A program made the translations under genes and the position numbers. The notes beneath the pieces are model-generated. The model was given only the letters and a program-made list of their open reading frames with translations. It had not been told where the DNA came from and searched no databases. A DNA stretch of 64,000 nucleotides, from positions 2,108,001 to 2,172,000 of the forward strand of contig NZ_OMPD01000014.1 in the NCBI RefSeq assembly GCF_900312745.1. The letters are read 5' to 3'. Shown in pieces: positions 35,244 to 44,276 of this stretch (the stretch's first letter is position 1; each line of letters opens with the position of its first letter). Source of the stretch: Aquimarina sp. AU58. GTDB lineage: Bacteria > Bacteroidota > Bacteroidia > Flavobacteriales > Flavobacteriaceae.

Positions 35244-35777
35244 ATGAAAACTCTAATCGTTTACTTTTCCTTTTCTGGAAACAATGAATTATTGGCTAAA
35301 GATGTAGCCAAAGACCTAGAAGCCGATCTGTTGCAAATCACCGAACCCAAAAAACGAGGGATGTTCGGGATTATGTTGAATATGTTATTTAATCGTTTTC
35401 CTAAGATCAATGAACTGGATATTTTATGGAATGAATACCACCATATCGTTTTGATAGCTCCCATCTGGAACTATATCATAGCGCATCCGATGAAAACCTT
35501 CATCAAAAAAAATAAAGAGGATCTTAAAAACTATTCATTTATAACGCTGTGTTCTGGGCGTGATACACAAAAAGAAAAGATTGCAGCTCAATTAGAAAAA
35601 TTGGCGAGCTATGAACCTAAAGTAATAATAGAATTCGAGACACGAACATTCATTACCCCAGAACAAGAGAGTAAGGGCGCTTATAAAGTAACTAAAGAAG
35701 ATCTTACAAGATTAAAAAAAGCAGATGCGTATCATAATTTTTTAGAAACATATGTAGCCAAAAAAGAAATCGTATAG
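35244..35777 (+). CDS. Flavodoxin family protein
   Basis: A 177-residue protein starting at the ATG at 35244 (MKTLIVYFSFSGNNELLAKD). The longer frame from 35205 adds 13 residues that break the opening strand, so I reject it. SFSGNNE is the FMN phosphate-binding loop, and APIWNYIIAHPMKTFI is the second FMN-contact segment (the W-x-Y motif of flavodoxin/IsiB-like proteins). It probably carries electrons or reduces a small molecule. The partner is unknown. It follows the membrane-anchored flavodoxin-like gene. Confidence 0.85.
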   Translation: MKTLIVYFSFSGNNELLAKDVAKDLEADLLQITEPKKRGMFGIMLNMLFNRFPKINELDILWNEYHHIVLIAPIWNYIIAHPMKTFIKKNKEDLKNYSFITLCSGRDTQKEKIAAQLEKLASYEPKVIIEFETRTFITPEQESKGAYKVTKEDLTRLKKADAYHNFLETYVAKKEIV

Positions 35778-35862
35778 ACGATGTGCAGAAGAGGCAGATC
35801 ATAATTATATGGTATTGTTTACAAAGGTATGAATACAGAAAGAACAGCAATAATTCTATACA

Positions 35863-36534
35863 ATGGGATACGATATTGATTTATATAAAATTAGCATAGA
35901 TGGTTATAAGAAGATCTTACAAACCACATACCTTATTCCCAGCTGGAAGGTACTGAAAGAGAATATAGATTACCTTAATACTATTAAAAAACATGGTATT
36001 TGTAACTTGAAAGAACTGCAGCAAAGACTGAAGAAAAAAGATCATCTTCTTGAGTTTTCGAGACAAAGTGGTTTATCAGAACAGTATCTTAATGTCCTTC
36101 GAAGAATGATCAATGGGTATCTTCGAAAACCCAATAGAATTAAAGATTTTCCTGAAACCTCGGGAGATGTTGTATTAAAATTAGAAAAAATTGGAATTAA
36201 ACACACACGCCATTTATTTGATAAAATCGTTACTCTAGATGGCAGGGCTTTATTTTCTAAACAAATAAATATTAGTGATGAAGAAATGTTGAGACTAACC
36301 AAATTAACTGATTTGTCCAGAATTCGATGGGTGAATCATACTTTCGCTTATGTCTTGTATGAAGCAGGTTTTGATACCGTAGAAAAAGTGGCAAATGCCA
36401 ATCCCAACCAATTATATAAAAAAATAACAGCATTAAATGCAGAAAGAAAGTTTTATCCAGCTCATATTGGTTTAAATGATATGAAAATGCTTGTAGAATG
36501 TGCAGAAATGTTACCTCCTGATATTGAATATTAA
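35863..36534 (+). CDS. DUF4332 domain protein (helix-hairpin-helix-like repeats)
   Basis: A 223-residue soluble protein. Its repeated segments (GICNLKELQQRL, LEKIGIKHTRHLFDKIV and FDTVEKVANANPNQLYKKI) fit the DUF4332 pattern of helix-hairpin-helix repeats, which in other proteins bind DNA without sequence preference. It is fourth in the 34108-36999 run; the next gene starts 3 bp after its stop codon. Function unknown. Confidence 0.72.
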   Translation: MGYDIDLYKISIDGYKKILQTTYLIPSWKVLKENIDYLNTIKKHGICNLKELQQRLKKKDHLLEFSRQSGLSEQYLNVLRRMINGYLRKPNRIKDFPETSGDVVLKLEKIGIKHTRHLFDKIVTLDGRALFSKQINISDEEMLRLTKLTDLSRIRWVNHTFAYVLYEAGFDTVEKVANANPNQLYKKITALNAERKFYPAHIGLNDMKMLVECAEMLPPDIEY

Positions 36535-36537
36535 AAA

Positions 36538-36999
36538 GTGAAAAGAGCAACTACAACATATATTTTAATGTTTTTGATACTGTTTCAGATGATTAGTGCT
36601 ATCCCGGCAGGATGGTTAATGATTATTGATCCATCAGGAAACAAACTCGGACTACCAATTGAAATACTTCGGTACTCACCCTTTTCTAATTTTTTAATTC
36701 CGGGCCTGTTCCTATTCTTAGTTTTAGGAATATTTCCGTTGATTGTCCTTTATGGGTTGGTGAGAAAAAATAAATCGAGAGTTTTAGAAAAAGTAAATCT
36801 TTATAAAAATTATCATTGGTCCTGGACCTTTTCATATTATGTAGGAGTATTGATTATATTGTGGATCAATATGCAATTATTATTTATAAAAGAATTCCAT
36901 ATATATCACTTCATCTATTCTATATTAGGTATTATTATCGTATTTGTAGTGCATTTACCAAGTACTAAAAAGAACTATTATAAAAATATTGATAGATAA
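36538..36999 (+). CDS. Hypothetical membrane protein
   Basis: A 153-residue protein with about four transmembrane helices (8-28, 52-74, 95-113 and 117-143). The start is GTG at 36538, 3 bp after the preceding stop codon (36532-36534 TAA), suggesting translational coupling. No family recognised. It is last in the run; the 37000-37146 gap holds nothing I can identify. Confidence 0.66.
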   Translation: MKRATTTYILMFLILFQMISAIPAGWLMIIDPSGNKLGLPIEILRYSPFSNFLIPGLFLFLVLGIFPLIVLYGLVRKNKSRVLEKVNLYKNYHWSWTFSYYVGVLIILWINMQLLFIKEFHIYHFIYSILGIIIVFVVHLPSTKKNYYKNIDR

Positions 37000-37146
37000 T
37001 CAAATACTACCTCTACTTCCGGTAGAGTTTGTCCTGTCGAGTTGTAATCTTTATTGGGGCATAAGAATTAAGAATACTTATTATACATATAATATTTAAC
37101 CTTGATCCAATTCTTGACAGTTTTCTTTAAAGAGTATAGAAAATTA

Positions 37147-37178
37147 AAAAGTCCATAAACATATGTTTATGGACTTTT
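37147..37178 (-). terminator. Palindromic terminator after tRNA-Ser
   Basis: A perfect 32-bp palindrome (AAAAGTCCATAAACAT and its complement) with A and T runs at both ends. It lies 24 bp beyond the 3' end of the minus-strand tRNA-Ser. Confidence 0.85.
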
Positions 37179-37201
37179 ATTGGAATTCAATAAATTCCTT
37201 G

Positions 37202-37286
37202 CGGAGAATGAGGGATTCGAACCCCCGGAGGTGTGACCCTCAACAGTTTTCAAGACTGCCGCATTCGACCACTCTGCCAATTCTCC
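37202..37286 (-). tRNA. tRNA-Ser (anticodon TGA)
   Basis: Read on the minus strand it has the acceptor stem GGAGAAT pairing with ATTCTCC, a D-arm (GCAGAGTGGTCGAATGC), an anticodon loop CTTGAAA holding TGA, a long variable arm (class II), and a T-loop GGTTCGAATCC. It is 85 nt long, with no encoded CCA. It is followed by a strong terminator on the same strand. Confidence 0.95.
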
Positions 37287-37457
37287 AGTGTTTAGTCTCA
37301 TCAGGTATTCCCTGAATGCGGGTGCAAATATAAAACCTTTTTTAATTCTAAAAAGAAAAATTTAAAATAATTTAAGAGATATTTTCTTTAAAGATGGTAT
37401 TCGCTTAATCATATGAGATGAATTAAGTATATTGTGCTTTATTAATTAAATTGTTAC

Positions 37458-38516
37458 ATGAAAAATACTATAATACTAGTTGGCTCATTTATAGTCTGTT
37501 GTTGCGGGACTTCACAAAATTCTACATCTACTAATCCAAAAATAGATTCACATACTAGTGTGAATACAGAATTAACTGCAGTTACTTATGCCGAAAGCAT
37601 TACGGCCAAAGAATTAAAAGAATACTTATACGTTTTTGCAGGTGATGATTTCGAAGGACGTGATACAGGAGAACCTGGTCAGAAAAAAGCCGCAGAATAT
37701 TTAAAAAAGCAATACCAAAGAATGGGTATCCCTTCTCCTTTAGGAGGGGATGATTACTATCAGGAAATCCCAGAAAGTTATTTTAGAGGAGGCATTAAAT
37801 CTTCAGAGAATGTATTGGCATTTATTGAAGGTACCGAAAAACCCGATGAGATTGTCGTGATTTCTGCGCATTATGATCATGTAGGAACCGATAAAGATGG
37901 TAATATTCATAATGGTGCCGATGATGATGGTTCTGGAACAGTAAGTATCTTAGAAATAGCAGATGCCTTTATGAAAGCAAAGAAAGATGGGAAGGGACCA
38001 AAGAGATCTATTTTGTTTTTACATGTTACAGGTGAGGAAAAAGGACTGTATGGATCAAAATTTTATACAGAGAACCCGGTTTTTCCTTTAGAAAATACAG
38101 TAACGGATCTCAATATCGATATGATAGGAAGAATTGATGAAAAACATGAAGGAGAAGATAAAAGCAACTATGTGTATTTGATCGGTAGTGATCGGTTAAG
38201 TACAGAATTACACAATATCAGCGAAAAAGTAAATACAGAACATACCAAATTGGACTTAGACTATACGTATAATGCAGCAAATGATCCAAATCGATTTTAT
38301 TTTAGAAGTGATCATTACAATTTTGCAAAACATAATATTCCTATCATATTTTATTTTAATGGAGTACATGAGGATTATCATAAACCAACCGATACGCCAG
38401 ATAAAATAGAATATGAACTCATGACTAAAAGAGCAAAGTTAGTATTTTATACTGCCTGGGAGGTAGCAAATAGAGCAGAGAGAATTATTGTTGATGGTGC
38501 TAAAGAAGGTGAATAA
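37458..38516 (+). CDS. M28 family metallopeptidase, lipoprotein
   Basis: A 352-residue exopeptidase-like enzyme, with a lipoprotein signal and a cluster of cysteines (VCCCGTS, near 14-16). The M28 domain has two-zinc ligands: His138 in SAHYDHVG, Asp155-157 in NGADDDGSGT, Glu193-194 in TGEEKG, Asp221 in NIDMIGR, and a C-terminal His in the VHEDYHKPTDT segment. The lipoprotein should sit on the periplasmic face or the surface and release amino acids from peptides. It is monocistronic, with a terminator at 38551-38579. The promoter is probably within 37380-37457. Confidence 0.9.
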   Translation: MKNTIILVGSFIVCCCGTSQNSTSTNPKIDSHTSVNTELTAVTYAESITAKELKEYLYVFAGDDFEGRDTGEPGQKKAAEYLKKQYQRMGIPSPLGGDDYYQEIPESYFRGGIKSSENVLAFIEGTEKPDEIVVISAHYDHVGTDKDGNIHNGADDDGSGTVSILEIADAFMKAKKDGKGPKRSILFLHVTGEEKGLYGSKFYTENPVFPLENTVTDLNIDMIGRIDEKHEGEDKSNYVYLIGSDRLSTELHNISEKVNTEHTKLDLDYTYNAANDPNRFYFRSDHYNFAKHNIPIIFYFNGVHEDYHKPTDTPDKIEYELMTKRAKLVFYTAWEVANRAERIIVDGAKEGE

Positions 38517-38550
38517 TGAGATGCTAAAATAAAAACACAAACTGTAATAA

Positions 38551-38579
38551 AAAAAAGCCCTTGAAAAAGGGCTTTTTTA
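38551..38579. terminator. Bidirectional terminator between the M28 peptidase and tRNA-His
   Basis: AAAAAAGCCCTT and AAGGGCTTTTTT form a stem around a short A-rich loop, with A and T runs on both sides. It can end the plus-strand peptidase transcript and the minus-strand tRNA-His transcript. Confidence 0.88.
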
Positions 38580-38587
38580 TTTTTAGG

Positions 38588-38662
38588 GGTGGAAGACGGG
38601 ATTCGAACCCGCGACCCTTGGTACCACAAACCAATGCTCTAACCAACTGAGCTACAACCACC
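38588..38662 (-). tRNA. tRNA-His (anticodon GTG)
   Basis: Minus strand, 75 nt including the extra 5' G(-1) that pairs with the discriminator C73. D-arm GCTCAGTTGGTTAGAGC; anticodon stem TTGGT / ACCAA with loop TTGTGGT (anticodon GTG); T-loop GGTTCGAATCC. Acceptor positions 5-6 and 67-68 read T-T against T-T, two non-canonical pairs in a row. Confidence 0.93.
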
Positions 38663-38720
38663 ATTTAATTTCGGGTGCAAAAATAAAGTATTTCTACCTA
38701 TCTACAAACATTTTTTTGAA

Positions 38721-39437
38721 TTAAATTAAATCAAAAATAGAATCGACTGCTACATAGCGTTCTACGGTATAGCCTTCGGCATGATGTACACCTATTATTC
38801 GTCCTAAATCGGCAGCACGATACTTTACACTTTCAATAAAATTTTTACTTGAGATAGGAGTAACAGGCTCTTTACTACCGGCATCGTAAAATTGAGAAGT
38901 ATATGCCATAACGCTTTCTATCTTTATATCTATATAACTACTAATATCTACTACAAAGTCGGGTTCAATATTGGCCCATTGTATATAGTGATATACTTGT
39001 TTGGGCCTCCATGGATCTTGATTTACACCATCTAGAGTAGTTTCAATTTTTTTCAATCCAGACAGAAAACAAGCGTCACTAGCTAGTTTACTTCCTTTTC
39101 CATGATCTATATGGCGATCTGTAATTGCATTGCAAAGTACAATCTCGGGTTTATATTTTCTTATTTTTTTTATAACCTCTAATTGATGATCTTGATCATT
39201 TGTAAAAAAACCATCTTTAAATCCCAAATTTTCACGGGTAGCAACCCCTAAGATTTTAGAAGCATTTTTTGCTTCCTGATCTCTAATTTCGGGAGTACCT
39301 CTTGTTCCCAGTTCTCCCCGGGTAAGATCCAGTATTCCAACTTTTTTACCTCTACTAACTTCTTTGGCTATGGTTCCTGAGCAACTTAGTTCTACATCAT
39401 CAGGATGAGCTCCTATGGCTAGAATATCTAACTTCAT
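38721..39437 (-). CDS. bshB1: Bacillithiol biosynthesis deacetylase BshB1
   Basis: A 238-residue zinc deacetylase of the LmbE/GlcNAc-PI deacetylase family. The AHPDDVE motif (His11, Asp13, Asp14) and the HIDHGKGS motif (histidines near 113-116) are the zinc and catalytic residues. The RGELGTRGT and long C-terminal helix (YRAADLGRIIGVHHAEGY) match BshB1 more than general LmbE proteins. It removes acetate from GlcNAc-malate in bacillithiol synthesis. It is 3 bp downstream of the trans-sulfuration gene, so they are co-transcribed. BshA and BshC are not in the window. Confidence 0.92.
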   Translation of the reverse strand: MKLDILAIGAHPDDVELSCSGTIAKEVSRGKKVGILDLTRGELGTRGTPEIRDQEAKNASKILGVATRENLGFKDGFFTNDQDHQLEVIKKIRKYKPEIVLCNAITDRHIDHGKGSKLASDACFLSGLKKIETTLDGVNQDPWRPKQVYHYIQWANIEPDFVVDISSYIDIKIESVMAYTSQFYDAGSKEPVTPISSKNFIESVKYRAADLGRIIGVHHAEGYTVERYVAVDSIFDLI

Positions 39438-39440
39438 ATT

Positions 39441-40610
39441 TTAATGTTCTAATTCTGGGACTTTTACTTTTTCTATGGCTTGTTGTATATCTAGCATTAA
39501 ATCTTCTTTTTCTTCAATTCCTACACTTAATCGTAATAACCCATCTTTAATTCCTTGCAAATTTCGTTCTTCCTCGGTGAGTAACGCATGTGAGGTAAGG
39601 GTAGGGGATAGCATAGTACTTTCAACCCCGGCAAGACTCATAGAGCTTTTAATTAGCTTTAATTCTTTTTGAAACTTACTGGCATCTATGCCTTCTTTTA
39701 ATTCAAAAGATAACATACCACCATAACCTGTCATTTGTTTTTTAGCAATTTCATGGTCGGGGTGTGATTTCAACCCAGGATAATAGACCATAGCAATATC
39801 TTCATGCTTTTTAAGCCATTTAGCAAGCTTTAACGCATTCTTATTTTGGCGTTGTACTCTAATGCCCAGTGTTTTTATACTTCTCTCTAACATCCATACT
39901 GTAAAGTCACTTAAACTACCACCAAAATTTTTTGCAACCTGAAAGATCTGATCGATATTTTTCTCGGTAGAGATAACAGCCCCTGCCAGAATATCACTAT
40001 GACCTCCCAGGTATTTGGTAGCAGAGTGAATAACGATATCTATACCAAATAGAATTGGGTTTTGATTTACAGGAGATGCAAAAGTGTTATCTATAATGGT
40101 AACGATGTTATTTTCTTTTGCTAAATCAGCAATAGATTTAATGTCAATAAGTGTTAATAGAGGATTAGAAGGTGTTTCTATATAGATTACTTTAGTATTG
40201 GGTTGTATTTTTTGTTTAAAACCTTCTGGGGTTTGAGAATCTACATAAGAAAATTCTATGCCATGTTTTTTAAACTCTTCATTAATAAGATTAGCAGTTC
40301 CTCCATAGAGTGTACGTTGTAAAACGATATGATCTCCTTTCTGTAAAAATGCAAATAGAGTAGTACTTATCGCTGCCATACCGCTACCAAAAATCAAAGA
40401 AGATTCTCCTTTTTCGAGCTTAGCTATTTTTTTACATAACGCTTCTTGATTGGGAGTGTTAAAATATCTGGGGTAACGTTTTACATCTACACCTTCAAAA
40501 GCATAAGAGGTAGACATGTATATTGGTGATATAGCTCCTTTAAATTGTTCATCCTTGATTTCGCCATGATGAGTGCAAATGGTATTAAACCCTATATTTT
40601 TTGTATCCAT
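39441..40610 (-). CDS. Trans-sulfuration family PLP enzyme (cystathionine gamma-synthase / methionine gamma-lyase type)
   Basis: A 389-residue enzyme of the Cys/Met metabolism PLP family. Features are SSLIFGSGMAAISTTL (residues about 75-90), the phosphate-binding YGGT loop (RTLYGGTANL), IETPSNPLL, Asp in DNTFASP, the PLP lysine in HSATKYLGGHSD (about 199), and the C-terminal GLLRLSVGIE. Standard length. It could be a cystathionine synthase, lyase, or methionine gamma-lyase; residues separating these are not decisive by eye. It is the first gene of an operon with bshB1, suggesting a cysteine or thiol supply role. Confidence 0.88.
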   Translation of the reverse strand: MDTKNIGFNTICTHHGEIKDEQFKGAISPIYMSTSYAFEGVDVKRYPRYFNTPNQEALCKKIAKLEKGESSLIFGSGMAAISTTLFAFLQKGDHIVLQRTLYGGTANLINEEFKKHGIEFSYVDSQTPEGFKQKIQPNTKVIYIETPSNPLLTLIDIKSIADLAKENNIVTIIDNTFASPVNQNPILFGIDIVIHSATKYLGGHSDILAGAVISTEKNIDQIFQVAKNFGGSLSDFTVWMLERSIKTLGIRVQRQNKNALKLAKWLKKHEDIAMVYYPGLKSHPDHEIAKKQMTGYGGMLSFELKEGIDASKFQKELKLIKSSMSLAGVESTMLSPTLTSHALLTEEERNLQGIKDGLLRLSVGIEEKEDLMLDIQQAIEKVKVPELEH

Positions 40611-40733
40611 AATGAGTTCAGTAAAACTTATAGTTATCGCATCTAAATTAAGATTTTCAGAAGAAATCAGATAAGATTTAACAGATTAAATGATCGAATA
40701 CAACAGATTTTGTTTCACCCTTTTTTGACAGGG

Positions 40734-42968
40734 CTATATCATTTTTACTTTTGAGATGTTTCTCATTATTGTTTGGAAGAATTGTTGAGTGTCATAAGGT
40801 TTTATGATTACATCATTCATACCTACTGACAAGGCTTGATTTCTTATTTCTCCTTCTTCAACAGCTGTTAGTGCTATAATCGGGATATTGGTATTAAAAG
40901 TTCGTACTACTTTGGTAGCCTCAAGACCATTCATTTCTGGCATGTTTATATCCATTAGTACCAAATCAAACTTTTCATTTTTTAACATTTCGATCGCATC
41001 CATACCATTGTTTGCAATATTACAAGTGTATCCTTTCTTTTTAAGGATATTTTGAGTGACAATTTGATTTATTTTGTTGTCATCTACAATAAGAACATAG
41101 AAATTGCTTGTTCCGATACTTAAGTTTTCTCCTGTTTTTAATGAAATCTCTTGTTCTTTTACAGCTTTTTCATAATATAGATCAAAATAGAATTCAGACC
41201 CCTGATTTTCTTTACTTTTTATATGAATTTCACTATTATGAAGATGAATTAGTTTTTTAACAATTGCTAATCCTAACCCTGTACCTTCATATTCTTGATT
41301 TTCGTTCTTTACCTGAGCAAAGTTGTCAAAAATTGTTTGTTGTTTATTTTTTGGTATTCCTATTCCATCATCTCTAACAATAAAGCGTAAAATATAATTA
41401 TCTTCCTTATTGTCGATACATTTTACATTAACCCAAATGTTTCCATCTTTGGTGAATTTAAGAGCGTTACCGATTAGATTTATTAAAATTTGTGATAATC
41501 TTACCGAGTCACCAAGTAAAGTGGTATTTATTTTTTTGTCTATATCAATATGAACCGTATTGTTGTTACTTTTTTGTTTGGTATGAAGAGAATTAACAAT
41601 TCCTTCTATGAGTGTTCTAATATCAAAAGATACCTTTTCGAGTTTAACTTCATTGGTTTCTATTTTACTTAATTGTAAAACATCATTAATTAAAGCCAAA
41701 AGGTAATCACCAGAAAATTTTAAGGATTCTAGATATTCGTTGGTCTTCTTTTTATCAGGATTTTCCATTAATAGAGACGTAAGTCCAATTACGCCATATA
41801 ACGGTGTTCTAAGTTCGTGACTCACAGTAGAGATAAACTGGGACTTTAAAGTAGATACTTGCTCTGCAGTTTCTTTGGCGCTTATTAATTCCTTGTTTTT
41901 GTCAAGTAAGTCATTGTTAAGTCTTTTCTTTTGTATATTATTCTTGTAAGAACTAATTAAGAAAGCTAATGATATTAGAATTAGTATGATCCCCAGAATA
42001 ATACTGATCCTCCATTTTACAACTTCTGATTCACTTTCTTTTTTCTCAGATTCTGCTTTTTTTGCTCTTTTTTCAAAAATATCAACCTCATACTTAATAT
42101 TGGCACGTCTAAGCTCTTTCAATTTCTTATGGTTGTTTGCCTGTAATATATTTTGAAATTGCTTTTTCTGATAGTTGTATGCCTTTCGGTAATCATCTTG
42201 TTTAACATATAAACCAGATTTAGTTTCGTAAGCAGAAGCCAACTCTTCATAATATCTAGAGATTAACTCATCGTTATTTTCTTTGTTTTTAGTTTCACCA
42301 ATGGCATATGATATTGCTTTATCTGTGTATTCTTCTGATTTTTTAAACTTTCGTACACTAAGGAAATATTTTCCTAAAAGACTATTCAATTTGGTTTTAT
42401 CCAGATTTGAAGACTTTTGATGAATCAATTTTCTGGCTGGTGCCAGATATTCATAAGAACTGTCAAAATCATTTCTGGAAATATAATATTCTCCAAGATT
42501 TAATAATGGACGTATCATCCTTATGGTATCTTTTAACCTAACAGCAAACTCATAAGATTTTTTGTAATACCCTACTCCTTGTTTACGTGTAAGGTTGTGC
42601 TTAGTGTATACTCGTGCAAGATTATTATATAGATCTGTTTCTAATACTTCACTCTTTGAGCTTCGGGCATAGGTTAATGCTCTTCTATAATATCTTCTAG
42701 CTTCGTTATCATCCTCACTAGTTTCATAATTTTTGGCAATAATATTATTTATATACCCAAGACTTTTGTCATCATTATTGTATTGCGCATAATGAAGTGC
42801 AGCTTGGGCTATTTCCAAAGATTGTTCATACTTGTATTCTTCCTGTAATTTTTCAGCCTTTTCGATATAACTTTGAATACTATCAGAAGTTATAGAAGAT
42901 TGAGATTGTACAGAAAGAGTAAAGCTTACTAAAAATATTATAGTTATATGTTGAATAAAATTTTTCAA
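40734..42968 (-). CDS. Hybrid sensor histidine kinase with TPR sensor and REC domain
   Basis: A 744-residue hybrid kinase. A signal peptide (about 1-22) is followed by TPR repeats (residues 30-300, such as ARRYYRRALTYARSS and AVRLKDTIRMIRPLLN), a transmembrane helix (about 325-345), a coiled coil, HisKA with STVSHELRTPLYG, an HATPase_c domain (LIGNALKFTKDG, DGIGIPK, GTGLGLAIV) and a C-terminal REC domain (about 625-744) with phospho-acceptor in LVLMDINMPEMNG. The TPRs are therefore periplasmic. There is no output domain, so it probably passes phosphate on. Monocistronic. Confidence 0.92.
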   Translation of the reverse strand: MKNFIQHITIIFLVSFTLSVQSQSSITSDSIQSYIEKAEKLQEEYKYEQSLEIAQAALHYAQYNNDDKSLGYINNIIAKNYETSEDDNEARRYYRRALTYARSSKSEVLETDLYNNLARVYTKHNLTRKQGVGYYKKSYEFAVRLKDTIRMIRPLLNLGEYYISRNDFDSSYEYLAPARKLIHQKSSNLDKTKLNSLLGKYFLSVRKFKKSEEYTDKAISYAIGETKNKENNDELISRYYEELASAYETKSGLYVKQDDYRKAYNYQKKQFQNILQANNHKKLKELRRANIKYEVDIFEKRAKKAESEKKESESEVVKWRISIILGIILILISLAFLISSYKNNIQKKRLNNDLLDKNKELISAKETAEQVSTLKSQFISTVSHELRTPLYGVIGLTSLLMENPDKKKTNEYLESLKFSGDYLLALINDVLQLSKIETNEVKLEKVSFDIRTLIEGIVNSLHTKQKSNNNTVHIDIDKKINTTLLGDSVRLSQILINLIGNALKFTKDGNIWVNVKCIDNKEDNYILRFIVRDDGIGIPKNKQQTIFDNFAQVKNENQEYEGTGLGLAIVKKLIHLHNSEIHIKSKENQGSEFYFDLYYEKAVKEQEISLKTGENLSIGTSNFYVLIVDDNKINQIVTQNILKKKGYTCNIANNGMDAIEMLKNEKFDLVLMDINMPEMNGLEATKVVRTFNTNIPIIALTAVEEGEIRNQALSVGMNDVIIKPYDTQQFFQTIMRNISKVKMI

Positions 42969-43195
42969 CGTTCAATAAATTCTTGGTTTATTTACGTTGA
43001 CGAAAATACAAAAATAGATTTAACGTAGTGTAATTCACCGTAAAAAAAGTGCTATTTATCCGTAATTTTTGTAGGTGAACGGATGTTTGTGTAGGAATTT
43101 AACTCGTTTTGTGAAAAATTCTTCTATGATTAGAAAAAACTATTTAAATATAAATAATTAAAATTATACTGTAATTATTGTTCTATAAGTAGGTG

Positions 43196-43203
43196 TATAT
43201 TTG
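43196..43203 (+). promoter_or_regulatory. Promoter -7 box of the peroxiredoxin operon
   Basis: TATATTTG at 43196-43203 matches the Bacteroidetes TAnnTTTG -7 element and lies 45 bp before the peroxiredoxin ATG. A TTG at 43178-43180 is 15 bp upstream, a shorter gap than usual, so the -33 element is uncertain. Confidence 0.5.
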
Positions 43204-43247
43204 CATTGTCAAAAATTAATCAATTATAAATTTTAAAAAATAAAAAA

Positions 43248-43886
43248 ATGGCATTTGTAGGTAAAAAATTCCCAAATCTAGACGTTGATACAATGAACGA
43301 TATGGGAGATACTTTTAAGCTTAATGTTTTGGAAGAAGCAAAAAATAAAAATAAAAAAGTATTGCTTTTTTGGTACCCTAAGGATTTTACATTTGTTTGT
43401 CCAACAGAATTGCATGCTTTTCAAGAGGCTTTAAATGAATTTGAAAAAAGAAATACAATCGTAATTGGTGCTTCTTGTGATACTCCAGAAGTTCATTTTG
43501 CATGGTTAAATACATCTAAAGATAACGGAGGTATAGAAGGAGTAACCTATCCTATTCTTGCAGATTCTAATCGTAATCTTGCGAGTACACTGGGTATCCT
43601 TGATATTACAAATGAAACCTACAATGAAGAAACTGGGGTTGTAACTGTAGAGGGAGACAATGTAACGTATAGAGCTACTTATTTAATCGATGAAGAAGGT
43701 ACAGTTTTTCATGAAGGAATAAACCACATGCCTGTTGGTCGAAATGTAGCTGAGTTTTTAAGATTGATCGATGCATATACACATGTACAAAAAAATGGAG
43801 AAGTGTGTCCTGCAAACTGGGAAGAAGGAAAAGATGCAATGAATGCAGATAGAAAAGGAGTAGCTTCTTACCTGGCAACTCATTAA
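43248..43886 (+). CDS. Peroxiredoxin (2-Cys, AhpC/Prx1 type)
   Basis: A 212-residue thiol peroxidase that reduces hydrogen peroxide and organic hydroperoxides. The peroxidatic Cys51 is in FTFVCPTELH and the resolving Cys187 is in NGEVCPANW near the C-terminus, the typical 2-Cys layout. It begins an operon with a thioredoxin-like protein 75 bp downstream, which probably recycles it. The 42969-43247 gap holds the promoter; no other feature is apparent. Confidence 0.94.
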   Translation: MAFVGKKFPNLDVDTMNDMGDTFKLNVLEEAKNKNKKVLLFWYPKDFTFVCPTELHAFQEALNEFEKRNTIVIGASCDTPEVHFAWLNTSKDNGGIEGVTYPILADSNRNLASTLGILDITNETYNEETGVVTVEGDNVTYRATYLIDEEGTVFHEGINHMPVGRNVAEFLRLIDAYTHVQKNGEVCPANWEEGKDAMNADRKGVASYLATH

Positions 43887-43961
43887 TTGACAATCCTAAT
43901 TAAAAATTTCTCTGGGCAATAATCCTCAGAGAAATTTTTTCTAAACTTTAATTCAAATACT

Positions 43962-44276
43962 ATGGTACAAGAACTAGCAGCAGATAATCTTTCACAATTA
44001 ATACAAGATAATGATACTGTGATTGTACAATATTCTGCCACCTGGTGTGGTAACTGTCGGATTATGAAACCAAAATTTAAAAAACTGGCTTCAGAAAATA
44101 ATGATACAACTTTTGTTGTTGTTGATGCCGAAAAATATCCTGAATCCAGAAAACTAGCTACGGTAGATAATCTTCCGACATTTGCTACTTTCAAAGGCGG
44201 AGCTTTTGTAAACCAGGTTCAAACTAATAAATTTGATATTCTAAAAAATTTGGTAGATGAAGTTACCAGTAATTAA
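43962..44276 (+). CDS. Thioredoxin family protein (WCGNC)
   Basis: A 104-residue thioredoxin-fold protein. The active site is WCGNC (Cys29 and Cys32) rather than the usual WCGPC, and the cis-Pro is in DNLPTFATF. There is no signal peptide, so it is cytosolic. It overlaps the following 85-residue gene by 20 bp in another frame. Co-transcription with the peroxiredoxin gene suggests it reduces that enzyme. Confidence 0.91.
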   Translation: MVQELAADNLSQLIQDNDTVIVQYSATWCGNCRIMKPKFKKLASENNDTTFVVVDAEKYPESRKLATVDNLPTFATFKGGAFVNQVQTNKFDILKNLVDEVTSN

